Shown here in pieces: positions 35,410 to 43,062 of a stretch of DNA of 64,000 nt. Below the pieces are notes generated by a model that did no database searches, was not told where the DNA came from, and saw only the letters and a program-made list of their open reading frames with translations. The DNA lies in assembly GCF_030717945.1 (NCBI RefSeq), contig NZ_JAVAIM010000001.1, forward strand, positions 61,131 to 125,130. The letters are read 5' to 3'. Both the position numbers and the translations under genes were made by a program. This DNA comes from Qipengyuania profundimaris. Its GTDB lineage: Bacteria > Pseudomonadota > Alphaproteobacteria > Sphingomonadales > Sphingomonadaceae. Position 1 is the first letter of the stretch; every line of letters starts with the position of its first letter.

Positions 35410-35709
35410 TCATACTGGGCGGACGGAAGCATACCAATCGTCAAATCGAGCGGCTAACACCATGTAGCGTTTTATCGAGCTATCGGTTGTTACGATTTCG
35501 CACAAACCTGCGGTGGGGGCAAACAGCATGAATAGCTTACCAAAGTCGGCGGTCTTTTCATGTGCATCCGAAATGTGTTCATTCAATTGCGCTAGTAAAT
35601 CGCCTTGCGACGACCATTTACTATAAACGTGATCGAAATTCATCCTCGTATCCAAGACCCATTCCATTGTGTCTTCCAGTATCTGGGTGAGTTCGAGGTG
35701 CGCGTCCAT
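35410..35709 (-). CDS. Orphan hypothetical protein
   Basis: A 99-residue, mildly acidic protein with no signal peptide or membrane helix. N-terminal MDAHLELTQILEDTMEWVLD is probably helical and the middle, SDAHEKTADFGKLFMLFAPT, looks folded. No family recognised. ACGAGA lies upstream of the ATG. It shares the AT-richer composition of the patch and may be foreign or rarely conserved. Confidence 0.5.
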   Translation of the reverse strand: MDAHLELTQILEDTMEWVLDTRMNFDHVYSKWSSQGDLLAQLNEHISDAHEKTADFGKLFMLFAPTAGLCEIVTTDSSIKRYMVLAARFDDWYASVRPV

Positions 35710-35800
35710 ATTTCTCGTTAATCACACACGGGGTTTATTTCAATATTCGTGTAAGGCCCCTTTAAGTCGTTAGCGGACACTCCCCGCTCCGCCTTGCGCA

Positions 35801-36454
35801 TCAAGCCTTCGGATTGACCTCGGTCGCATTCGCGCACGGCCCGCCGTCCTCGTCCTCGCTGCCGCCGAGCTGGGTCAGCACCAGGATGCCGCCGATGACC
35901 AGCAGGACGAACACCGTGGTCACCGTGCCGAGATACTTGTCGATCACCCGCTTGATCGGGGCGCCGAAGACGCGGAACAATATGCCCACGGTCATGAAGA
36001 TCAGCGCGCGGGCGAACAGGCTGGAGAGCACGAAGGTCACGAGGTTCATGCCGACGAAGCCGGCGGTGATCGTCAGCAGCTTGAACGGCACCGGCGTCGC
36101 GCCGGCGATCAGGATCGCTTCGAAATCGTATTCGCGCAAATGGCAGGCGGCGACGGGGAAGGCCTCTGTCAGGCCGAGCGTGCCGATCAGCCAGACGCCG
36201 ACCGTATCGTAGAGCCCCCAGCCGATCGCATAGCCGAGCAGCGCGCCCGCCACCGAGGACAGCGTGGCGATGATCGAAAAGCGGATCGCCTTGTTCGGCT
36301 CCGCCAGGCACATCAGGCCGAGCAGCGGGTGCGGCGGGATCGGGAAGAAGCTCGATTCGACGAAGCAGAAGAACGCCAGCCACCATTCCGCATGGGGGTG
36401 CGAGGCCTTTTCCATGGTCCATTCGTACAGACCGCGCAGCGGTTTCATGAGCAT
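35801..36454 (-). CDS. DedA/VTT-domain inner-membrane protein (YqaA-like)
   Basis: A 217-residue membrane protein of the VTT/DedA superfamily, YqaA branch. The first helices contain FFCFVESSFFPIPPHPLLG (the family's E and P-rich half-helix). The second conserved block is ILIAGATPVPFKLLTITAGFVGMN, with R in LFARALIF. Members are thought to be lipid scramblases or flippases or proton-coupled transporters. The C-terminus is acidic (GGSEDEDGGPC). Starts at 36454 or 36448 are both possible. It diverges from the gene-transfer-agent remnant. Confidence 0.88.
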   Translation of the reverse strand: MLMKPLRGLYEWTMEKASHPHAEWWLAFFCFVESSFFPIPPHPLLGLMCLAEPNKAIRFSIIATLSSVAGALLGYAIGWGLYDTVGVWLIGTLGLTEAFPVAACHLREYDFEAILIAGATPVPFKLLTITAGFVGMNLVTFVLSSLFARALIFMTVGILFRVFGAPIKRVIDKYLGTVTTVFVLLVIGGILVLTQLGGSEDEDGGPCANATEVNPKA

Positions 36455-36554
36455 GATGTTGGCAGGACCCCAGGCGTTTCCGACACGCGCCGGACTAGGC
36501 GAGCGCGGCGCTGTTGGCAATGATCTCGGCACGAACCTATTTGGCACTTTATCA

Positions 36555-36667
36555 TTGACATCGTAACGCTGTTTGGGTACATAACTGGAACATCGCGATA
36601 GTGTGATTCACCGGCCACCCGGCCGGAGCATGCGGCCCCCGACCCCATCGGTCGGCGGGCCGCTTTT
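36555..36667 (+). ncRNA. Candidate short transcription unit: promoter, hairpin, terminator
   Basis: TTGACA (36555-36560), a 17-base spacer and TACATA (36578-36583) make a near-consensus sigma-70 promoter. About 50 bases after the -10 box there is a rho-independent terminator: arms 36632-36644 and 36650-36663, with one bulge, then TTTT (36664-36667). Between them is another perfect hairpin, CCGGCC-ACCC-GGCCGG (36611-36626). The predicted transcript would be about 75 nt. It could be a small RNA or an attenuated leader of the terminase genes that follow at 36710. No known RNA family recognised. Confidence 0.5.
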
Positions 36668-36709
36668 GCGTCACGCCATCGATAATCGGCCATATTCCGG
36701 GAGGGACGG

Positions 36710-37327
36710 ATGACAAACGAAAGTGCGGGCGAGCGCCCTTGGTGGGAGGATAGCTTCATCGAAGGGCTCAAGCAGTTCGGCAAGGTGACCGCCGCCGCCC
36801 AGGCCGCCGGCATCACCACCCGCGGGCCCTATACCCGCAAGAAGTCTTGCAGCAGCTTCAGCCGGGCCTGGGACGAGGCGCTGGAAATTTTCGCCCTCAG
36901 CGGGCGCAAGGCGAACACGCACAGCGCGGCCCGGCGCATGGCAGACCGGTGGAAGACCGTGTTTCTCGAAGAACTGGCGGCCACCTCCAATGTCTCCGCC
37001 TCTGCCACGGTGGCCGGGGTCAAGCCGGGTGAGGTCTATCGCACCCGCCGCGCGGATCGCGGTTTTGCCGCTGCGTGGCGCGAGGCCCTGTTCGAAGGCT
37101 ATGCCAATCTGGAAATGGAAGTGCTGGGGTACCTGCGCAATCCGTCTCCCGAGCGGAAGATGGACGTCGCCGTGGCGCTGCGCCTGCTTGCCGCGCACAA
37201 GGAAACCATCGCGAAGGAGCGGGCCCAGCGCGCCAACGTCAGCGCCGCGCAGGTCCGCGAAACCATTGATCGCAAGGTCGAGGAATTGCGCAGGAAGGTG
37301 GCTGGCCGGGACATCGCACCGGCATGA
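36710..37327 (+). CDS. Putative GTA/phage small terminase-like DNA-binding protein
   Basis: A 205-residue protein with two similar helix-turn-helix-like segments: KVTAAAQAAGITTRGPYTRK (about 24-43) and VSASATVAGVKPGEVYRTRR (about 96-115). Each is followed by FxxAWxEAL (FSRAWDEAL, FAAAWREAL). The C-terminal part is a charged helix. This layout, and the overlap of its stop with the start of the large terminase (ATGA), suggest it recognises DNA for packaging. GGGAGGGA precedes the ATG. The gene itself seems intact, but its partner is broken. Confidence 0.7.
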   Translation: MTNESAGERPWWEDSFIEGLKQFGKVTAAAQAAGITTRGPYTRKKSCSSFSRAWDEALEIFALSGRKANTHSAARRMADRWKTVFLEELAATSNVSASATVAGVKPGEVYRTRRADRGFAAAWREALFEGYANLEMEVLGYLRNPSPERKMDVAVALRLLAAHKETIAKERAQRANVSAAQVRETIDRKVEELRRKVAGRDIAPA

Positions 37328-37783
37328 GCGATATCGTTTCACGCCCGGGCATATGGGCGCGCCTCACCCCGGTGGAGCGCGAGGTTTTCATCCACGGCAT
37401 GACCGAGGAAGAACGCAACGCCTTCCACGGCGACTTTCGCAATCATGCGCATGCAGGCCAGCTGCCGCGTGACGATCAATGGTTCGTCTGGCTGATCATG
37501 GCCGGGCGCGGGTTCGGCAAGACCCGCGCCGGGGCGGAGTGGGTCCGCTTCGTCGCGGAGAAAAACCCCGAAGCGCGCATCGCGCTGGTGGCCGCCAATC
37601 TGGGCGAAGGCCGGGCCGTCATGGTCGAAGGCGAAAGCGGACTGCTGGCCTGTTGCGCCGAAGCGGCGGGCGGCGCGCCGGTATTCGAACCCTCGCTAAG
37701 GCGACTGACCTGGCCGAACGGAGCGCAGGCCACGCTGTACACGGCAGCCGAGCCGGAGGGCCTGCGAGGCCCGCAGCACAGCC
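37324..37783 (+). pseudogene. Large terminase, truncated after ~153 codons
   Basis: The 5' part of a gene-transfer-agent-type large terminase (packaging ATPase). The Walker A region is WLIMAGRGFGKTRAGAEWVR (about 56-75), followed by RIALVAANLGEGRAVMVEGE and LYTAAEPEGLRGPQHSHA. At that point similarity stops: intact homologues continue with W-A-D-E and the Walker B and nuclease domains. Here the frame runs into DUF2793 sequence in the wrong frame and ends at 38028 after about 80 nonsense codons. So ATPase motif II and the nuclease are missing and the protein cannot package DNA. Confidence 0.8.
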
Positions 37784-38182
37784 ATGCCTGCAGGGCAAGC
37801 ACAAAAAGAGCTGTTCGTGAACGAGAGCCTCGCGCTCATCGACATGCTGATGCACCCGGTGGTGACGGGTGCGGCGGCAACTCCGCCCAGCTCGCCTGCT
37901 GCAGGAGAGTGCTGGATCGTCGAGGCCGGGGCCGTCGATGCATGGGCCGGGCAGGACGACGCGATCGCCGGTTGGGACGGCGCGCAATGGACCTTCGCGA
38001 GCCCCGCGAACGGGCTTGCCGTCCATGATCTTTCGACCGGTGCGAAACGCCACTTTTCCGGAAGCTGGGCGAGCGCGCCGACGTTCGCTTCCCCCACCGG
38101 CGGATCGGTGATCGACAGCGAAGCCCGCGCCGCTATCGACTCATTGCTTACAGCCGTCCGGCAGGCCGGGTTAATCGTCTGA
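37784..38182 (+). pseudogene. DUF2793 protein, 5'-truncated remnant
   Basis: The frame from 37784 encodes 132 residues matching DUF2793. Landmarks are GQAQKELFVNESLALIDMLM (normally within the first 30 residues), then GECWIVEAGAVDAWAGQDD and IAGWDGAQWTF. The natural end, RAAIDSLLTAVRQAGLIV, is present. Only about 10-15 N-terminal residues seem lost. No ribosome site precedes the ATG, which lies in the remains of the terminase gene, so expression is doubtful. In intact clusters this gene lies at the tail-fibre end. Confidence 0.75.
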
Positions 38183-38379
38183 ATTATGCCGGGAACCCGA
38201 TGCGCTTTTCGGCGTTTCGGGGCGCATGGAGGGATCATCTTCTGTAAATTTGCATGGCGCAGTTCGTAAGAGCGGCATAAATGCAACAGTTTGCGGGCAT
38301 TGCCCGCTTGCCACCTTTCGGGTGAAAAGTTAGAGATATTGCACTCGGTGGCTCTTATTCGCAAAAAGGGGAAACTATA
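38183..38379 (+). promoter_or_regulatory. ompA upstream region
   Basis: This 197-base gap lies between the GTA remnant and ompA. It contains a small perfect hairpin GCGGGC-ATT-GCCCGC (38293-38307) without a T tract and an A-rich leader (AAAAAGGGGAAAC) that supplies the ompA ribosome site. A long leader is usual for abundant outer-membrane protein mRNAs. I see no clear -35/-10 pair. Confidence 0.3.
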
Positions 38380-39492
38380 ATGCGGAAATTCGTCATAGGC
38401 ATGGCGATGGCCTCTACGGCCCTTGCATCGCCTGCCCTCGCCAAGGACGACGCCTGGTACGTCGGCCTCGAAGGGGGCGCAATGATCGTCCAGGATATCG
38501 ATTTCGATCGCGACGGCGCGGCAAACAGCGATGTCGTCACGCTCGATCACGACGCTGGTTACGACTTCGGCGGTTTCGTTGGCTACGATTTCGGTGCGTT
38601 CCGTGCCGAAGCCGAAGTCAGCTATCGCGAAGCCGATCTCGACACCATCACTGTCGGCGCACTCGGCGGACTGCTCAGCAACGGCTTCACTGTCCCGGCT
38701 GGCCAGTATGAAGCTCCTGGTTCGACCAGCATCCTTTCGTTCATGCTCAACGGCCTGATCGACTTCGGTCCCGACGACGGCCTTCAGGGCTATGTCGGTG
38801 GCGGTGCCGGTGTGGCTCGCACCAGCGTCGACGTCGGCGGCTCGGGCCTTACGGCTCTCGACGATTCGGACAGCGGCTTCGCCTGGCAGGCTCTGGCCGG
38901 TGTGCGCGCTCCGCTGAGCGACAATTGGGACGTTGGCCTGCGCTATCGTTACTTCAACGCGACGGGCGTCGACCTCGTCGACCTGGCTGGAAACAGCCTC
39001 GACGACAAGGTTAGCACTCACTCGCTCATGGGTACGCTGACCTACAACTTCGGCGTGGCACCGCCGCCTCCGCCGCCGCCGCCGCCGCCGCCCCCGCCGC
39101 CGCCTCCCCCGCCGCCGCCGCCGCCGCCGCCGGCTCCGGTTTGCGAGCAGGGTCCGTACATCGTCTTCTTCAACTGGGACGAATCGGACATCACTCCGGA
39201 AGCAGCGACGATCCTCGACAACGCAGTTTCGGCTTATGCCAACTGCGGTACGGCAGCAGTCATGCTGGCAGGTCACACCGATACTTCGGGTTCGACCGCC
39301 TACAACATGGGCCTCGCCGAACGTCGTAACTCGTCGGTTCGCGACTACCTGACCAGCCGCGGCGTACCGGGTGGCCGGATCACCAGCGAAGCCTTCGGCG
39401 AAAGCCAGCTCCGCGTTCCGACCGCCGACGGTGTCCGCGAACTGCAGAACCGCCGCGTGGAAATCACCTACGGTCCGGGTTCGGGCATGTAA
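38380..39492 (+). CDS. OmpA-family outer membrane protein with 24-proline linker
   Basis: A 370-residue porin-like protein. A signal peptide ends ASPALA-KD (about 21). An eight-strand beta-barrel domain follows (about 22-226), then an unbroken run of 24 prolines (39061-39132) and Ala-Pro. The C-terminal OmpA domain (about 254-366) binds peptidoglycan. The latter has FNWDESDITPEA, GHTDTSGSTAYNMGLAERR and ELQNRRVEI with the diaminopimelate-binding Asp and Arg. The protein ties the outer membrane to the cell wall. A strong terminator follows, fitting high expression. Confidence 0.94.
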   Translation: MRKFVIGMAMASTALASPALAKDDAWYVGLEGGAMIVQDIDFDRDGAANSDVVTLDHDAGYDFGGFVGYDFGAFRAEAEVSYREADLDTITVGALGGLLSNGFTVPAGQYEAPGSTSILSFMLNGLIDFGPDDGLQGYVGGGAGVARTSVDVGGSGLTALDDSDSGFAWQALAGVRAPLSDNWDVGLRYRYFNATGVDLVDLAGNSLDDKVSTHSLMGTLTYNFGVAPPPPPPPPPPPPPPPPPPPPPPPPAPVCEQGPYIVFFNWDESDITPEAATILDNAVSAYANCGTAAVMLAGHTDTSGSTAYNMGLAERRNSSVRDYLTSRGVPGGRITSEAFGESQLRVPTADGVRELQNRRVEITYGPGSGM

Positions 39493-39520
39493 GGTTCGCT
39501 TTCAAAGCGGAAATGAACGA

Positions 39521-39547
39521 GGGGCCGGAGCAATCCGGCCCCTTTTT
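39521..39547 (+). terminator. Rho-independent terminator after ompA
   Basis: GGGGCCGG (39521-39528) and CCGGCCCC (39535-39542) form a perfect 8-bp stem with a 6-base loop, followed by TTTTT. Confidence 0.9.
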
Positions 39548-39585
39548 CGTTGCGTCATCGAAGTCTTTATTTTTGGAGGACAGCA

Positions 39586-40116
39586 ATGATCGCACGTAAC
39601 ACAGTGATTACCATCGGTACCGCCGCGCTCCTCGGCGCGTGCAGCACGGTCGATTCCATTCCCGACGAACGCGTGGGAACGGCGACCTTGCAGACCGCGC
39701 AGGGCGTCCCGGCAGGTACGGTGCAGTTGCTCAGGAACGGAAACACGGTCTCGGTCGCTATCGCCGCAGTCGGCTTGGCACCGGGCGAGCATGGCTTTCA
39801 CCTGCACACCACAGGTAGCTGCACAGCTCCCGATTTTACCAGCGCAGGCGGCCACCTCAATCCGGGAAACAACACGCACGGTTCGCTATCCGACGGCGGC
39901 AAGCACCTCGGCGACCTTCCCAACCTTGTCGTGGGTGCCAATCGCACGGCCAGCGCCCAAATCGATCTGGAGGGCAACGCCACGCAGGTCCTTGCCGACA
40001 TCTTCGACGCCGATGGGACAGCCGTAGTGATCCATGCCGGTCCCGACGATTACGTTACCGATCCGGCCGGCGATGCAGGATCGCGGGTCGCCTGCGGCGT
40101 GATCGAACAGGCCTGA
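39586..40116 (+). CDS. sodC: Cu/Zn superoxide dismutase lipoprotein
   Basis: A 176-residue periplasmic Cu/Zn superoxide dismutase with a lipoprotein signal (LLGAC, Cys about 19). Metal-ligand segments are present in order: GEHGFHLHTTGSC (copper His pair and first disulfide Cys), SAGGHLNPGNNTHG (bridging and zinc His), HLGDLPNL (zinc) and AVVIHAGPDDY (last copper His). The second disulfide Cys is in SRVACGVIE. GGAGGA stands 5 bases before the ATG at 39586. It protects the periplasm from superoxide, anchored to a membrane. Confidence 0.93.
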   Translation: MIARNTVITIGTAALLGACSTVDSIPDERVGTATLQTAQGVPAGTVQLLRNGNTVSVAIAAVGLAPGEHGFHLHTTGSCTAPDFTSAGGHLNPGNNTHGSLSDGGKHLGDLPNLVVGANRTASAQIDLEGNATQVLADIFDADGTAVVIHAGPDDYVTDPAGDAGSRVACGVIEQA

Positions 40117-40163
40117 GCCATTCTCTAAGCAGGCCGCTCTCGGCGCATCAGGACATCCTGGCA

Positions 40164-40191
40164 GTGCGAGCAGGCTCCGGCCTGCTCGCAC
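40164..40191. terminator. Strong hairpin between convergent sodC and MFS genes
   Basis: GTGCGAGCAGG (40164-40174) pairs perfectly with CCTGCTCGCAC (40181-40191) around a 6-base loop. There is no T tract on either strand. Its place between two convergent genes suggests transcription termination or mRNA 3'-end protection in both directions. Confidence 0.55.
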
Positions 40192-40218
40192 AAAGGCGCC
40201 CCCCTAAGGTATTGGACC

Positions 40219-41805
40219 CTAAATCGGCTCGCCAGCCGCCCGTGCACGCTCGAGCACCGTTCGCTCTGCCGTCGGCACCGTCCGGTAGGCTATCGCAAGC
40301 AGGACAAGGCCGATGGGTAGCGCGACAAGCAGGCTGAGCCCACCGGTCGACAGGCTTCCCGTCATGCTGGACACCTGCCCGGCCATGTATGGGCCCAAAG
40401 CAAGCCCGACCAGGGTTGTGGCCAGGAAGAACGTCGCGGTCGCCGTTCCGCGCATGCGTGGCAGAACGAGATCCTGCGTCGTCGCCGCTGCGCCGCCCAA
40501 AGCCGAGCTGCCGAAAAGCGATTGCATGAATGCCGCGATGTAGAACAGCGTCGGGTTCTGGGTGGTGAACATCAGATAGAGGAAGGGCGAGGCTGCGGCG
40601 AGACCGAAGGCGACCACGATGAGCCTTCCGGCAGGCAGGCGCTCCCTCAGCCAATCCGCCAGCCGGCCACCGAGAATGACGCCCAAGAACCCTGCGACCG
40701 CGCCAGGGCCACCAATCCACCAACCGGCGGTCGAGGGCGCCTCGCCCAAGATCCGGATCGCGTAGGGTGCCGCCCAGAAACTCGCCGCATAGGACATGAA
40801 GGCGACCATGCCGTAACCGAGGATGGTCGTGAGGAACGCCGGGGTCCCCCAAATAAGCGAGAAGGTCGGCTCGTCCCGGCGCTTCAATGTCGATGCCCAG
40901 GAGAAGATCGCGTAATATCCGATCCCGACTGCGCCCCATTGCTGCGCATTGCCGGTGAAGTCCGCCATGGCGAAGGCGATGCCGCCGATGATTGCGGCAC
41001 CAAGCAAATTGACTACTATGCCTTTGGTGCCGCCTTGTGCAGCGCCAATCAGCGTGAACGGCGGAATGACCGCGACGAGCTCTTTGAAGAAGCCACGAAA
41101 GGGATCTTTTGCTGGCGGGGTGACGATCCCTTCGCTCTGCCCGCGCACCGGCTCCCGCAACGTAAAGACGAGAAGGGCGAGCAACAGTCCGGGCAGGCCC
41201 ACGATGATGAAGGCCGCTTGCCAACCGGCGAGCCCGAGCGGTGCATCGACCGGATACGCCTGGTTCCAGTTCTCGACGATCGCGCCGCCGATCAGCAGCG
41301 AGATACCACCGCCGATGTAAAGACCGGAGGAATAGATCGCGAGTGCGGTGGCGCGCATCTTCTTCGGAAACCAGTCCGAGATTAGCGAGTAGGCGCTCGG
41401 GCTGGCCGTCGCCTCCCCGACACCCACGCCGATCCGTGCGATGCTGAGCGTCGTGAAGTTTTTGGCGAACCCCGAAAGAGCGGTAAATGCGGACCAGATC
41501 GCGAGGCCGGCCGTCATGAGCCTTACGCGATGCCAGCTATCGGCCAGCTTGCCCAAGGGGATGCCGAAGAGCGCATAGAACACGCCGAACGCCGTGCCGT
41601 AGAGGAAGCCGATCTGGTCGTCCCGCAAACCAAGGTCGGCCTTGATGTCTTCTGCGAGGATCGAGATGATGTTCCGATCGACGAAATTCAGGACGTAGAC
41701 GATCACCAATACGCCGAGCGCGTACCAGCTGTAGGCGGGGACCTTACCGGTCGCCTCGCTGACTGTCTGGGTCTGGTCTTCGGAAGCTGCGGTATTCTCG
41801 GTCAA
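40219..41805 (-). CDS. MFS transporter (spinster-like)
   Basis: A 528-residue major facilitator with about 12 hydrophobic helices. The loop 2-3 signature is visible as GVFYALFGIPLGKLADSWHR, helix 1 carries YVLNFVDRNIISIL, and loop 4-5 GVGEATASPSAYSLISDWFP. These features fit the spinster-like subgroup common in sphingomonads, with substrates such as organic acids, aromatic compounds or lipids. A hydrophilic N-terminus of about 25 residues precedes helix 1. It starts 4 bases after the queC stop codon, so it may share the queC transcript. Confidence 0.88.
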   Translation of the reverse strand: MTENTAASEDQTQTVSEATGKVPAYSWYALGVLVIVYVLNFVDRNIISILAEDIKADLGLRDDQIGFLYGTAFGVFYALFGIPLGKLADSWHRVRLMTAGLAIWSAFTALSGFAKNFTTLSIARIGVGVGEATASPSAYSLISDWFPKKMRATALAIYSSGLYIGGGISLLIGGAIVENWNQAYPVDAPLGLAGWQAAFIIVGLPGLLLALLVFTLREPVRGQSEGIVTPPAKDPFRGFFKELVAVIPPFTLIGAAQGGTKGIVVNLLGAAIIGGIAFAMADFTGNAQQWGAVGIGYYAIFSWASTLKRRDEPTFSLIWGTPAFLTTILGYGMVAFMSYAASFWAAPYAIRILGEAPSTAGWWIGGPGAVAGFLGVILGGRLADWLRERLPAGRLIVVAFGLAAASPFLYLMFTTQNPTLFYIAAFMQSLFGSSALGGAAATTQDLVLPRMRGTATATFFLATTLVGLALGPYMAGQVSSMTGSLSTGGLSLLVALPIGLVLLAIAYRTVPTAERTVLERARAAGEPI

Positions 41806-41809
41806 ATTC

Positions 41810-42529
41810 CTACTCCGTCACGCGAGGGGCATCCTCTGCGTAGACGGTGGTATCGACTAGCCCTGCTTCGGCAAAGCCCTTTCGGCGCAAACGGCACGAG
41901 TCGCATGCACCGCAGGCCTCGCCCGTCGGTGTCGGATCGTAGCAGGACCAGCTCCAGGCCGGGTCGAGGCCGAGCCTGTCGCACTCGCGCGCGATGTCTG
42001 CTTTCGACATATTCTGAAGCGGCGCATGGATGGTGAAGGGAGCGCCTCCGACCCCCTGCTTCGTGCCGAGCCGCGCCGTTTCGGCAAAGCTCGCGATGAA
42101 TTCGGGGCGACAGTCGGGATAGCCCGAATAGTCCAGCGCATTCACGCCGATGAAAATGTCACGCGATGCCGATGTCTCCGCGAAGGCCGTCGTCAGTGCC
42201 AGAAAGACAAGATTGCGTGCGGGGACGTAGGTCACGGGAATGTCGTTCCCGACGCCCGATTTCGGGACTGCGATGTCGTCGGTCAGCGCAGAGCCGCCGA
42301 ATTTGCGCAAATCCAGGGGCAGCTGGACATGGCGTGCCACGTCCAGCTTCTCGGCGATCGCCTTGGCCGACTGCAATTCGCGCACATGTCGCTGCCCGTA
42401 GTCGATCGTCAGCGCATGGACTTCATGCCCGCTTTCGGCGGCCAGTGCCGCAGTCACCATGGAGTCCAGCCCGCCCGAAAGCAGGACCACGGCGGGGCCC
42501 TTCCCGCGATCGCTTGCAAATGTCGTCAT
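41810..42529 (-). CDS. queC: 7-cyano-7-deazaguanine synthase
   Basis: QueC converts 7-carboxy-7-deazaguanine to preQ0 with ATP and ammonia, for queuosine synthesis. The 239-residue protein has the PP-loop motif VLLSGGLDSMVTAAL near the N-terminus, the TIDYGQRH block, and the zinc-binding cysteines in SWSCYDPTPTGEACGACDSCRLRRKGF's C-terminal cluster (about residues 200-224). GVNALDYSGYPDCRPEF is also conserved. gluQ, which modifies queuosine in tRNA(Asp), is elsewhere in the window. Confidence 0.95.
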   Translation of the reverse strand: MTTFASDRGKGPAVVLLSGGLDSMVTAALAAESGHEVHALTIDYGQRHVRELQSAKAIAEKLDVARHVQLPLDLRKFGGSALTDDIAVPKSGVGNDIPVTYVPARNLVFLALTTAFAETSASRDIFIGVNALDYSGYPDCRPEFIASFAETARLGTKQGVGGAPFTIHAPLQNMSKADIARECDRLGLDPAWSWSCYDPTPTGEACGACDSCRLRRKGFAEAGLVDTTVYAEDAPRVTE

Positions 42530-42569
42530 GCGCCAAGCCGCTAGGACGCTTCAGCGGTGGCGGCAACCG

Positions 42570-42968
42570 TCAGTTACAGGATCCCGTGCGGCGCGCCTCT
42601 GCCGAGAATTCGAAGGGCTTGCCATCGGCGATACCCTGGCTGTCGATCTGCACCAGGCTGCCGGTTTCCTTGCGGATGCTCGTCCGGCCATATCCGTTGC
42701 CGCGACAGGTATATTGGATCGTGACCTCGCGGGCGCCGTCCTCGACAACGAAGCGATTGCAGCCGGACCCCCGGTGACGCAGCTGAATGAATTCGCGGCC
42801 GCTGCGAAGGCAGACCTTCCGCGCCGTGCTGCCGTCGCGATAGCGCAATTCCCAGCCGCCCTTGTCGAGCGAATCCAGCATGGCGAGCGAAGCCTGTGCG
42901 AGCGCCGGTGCCGCGACGACCGCGAGCGATGCGCCCAGCGCCAGAACCAATGCATTCACCTTTGCCAT
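42570..42968 (-). CDS. Periplasmic conserved hypothetical protein
   Basis: A 132-residue exported protein with a signal peptide ending PALAQ-AS (about 25). The mature part has four cysteines (RKVCLRSG, GSGCNRF, QYTCRGNG, TGSC), probably two disulfides, and a conserved look around TSIRKETGSLVQIDSQGIAD. It resembles DUF3617-type sphingomonad secreted proteins, but I am not sure of the family. Function unknown. No operon partner. Confidence 0.65.
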   Translation of the reverse strand: MAKVNALVLALGASLAVVAAPALAQASLAMLDSLDKGGWELRYRDGSTARKVCLRSGREFIQLRHRGSGCNRFVVEDGAREVTIQYTCRGNGYGRTSIRKETGSLVQIDSQGIADGKPFEFSAEARRTGSCN

Positions 42969-43062
42969 GACATTCCTTTCGCGTGTCGGGAAACGAACAC
43001 GCCTGTGATTCGCGCAATATACACCGAAACTGCGCTCAAGCGTTGTATAGTATCGACAAACG

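Larger units (their letters stand above)
36710..38182 (+). mobile_element. Collapsed gene-transfer-agent (prophage-like) locus
   Basis: The block holds an apparent small-terminase gene, the first ~150 codons of a large terminase, and nearly all of a DUF2793 gene. In sphingomonad gene-transfer-agent clusters the terminase stands at the head and DUF2793 at the far end. Portal, protease, capsid, tail and host-specificity genes are all missing here. The joint lies at about 37784-37800 and leaves the two genes out of frame. This is best explained by one internal deletion; a mis-assembly is the alternative. Confidence 0.75.

Noticed and set aside
34791-35410. Possible toxin-immunity or contact-inhibition remnant
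   Set aside because: The small helical ORF alone is not enough; no toxin, delivery gene or motif is visible.
36601-36712. Small leader peptide between the promoter and the terminase gene
   Set aside because: No frame with a ribosome site runs through the terminator hairpin; a non-coding explanation is simpler.
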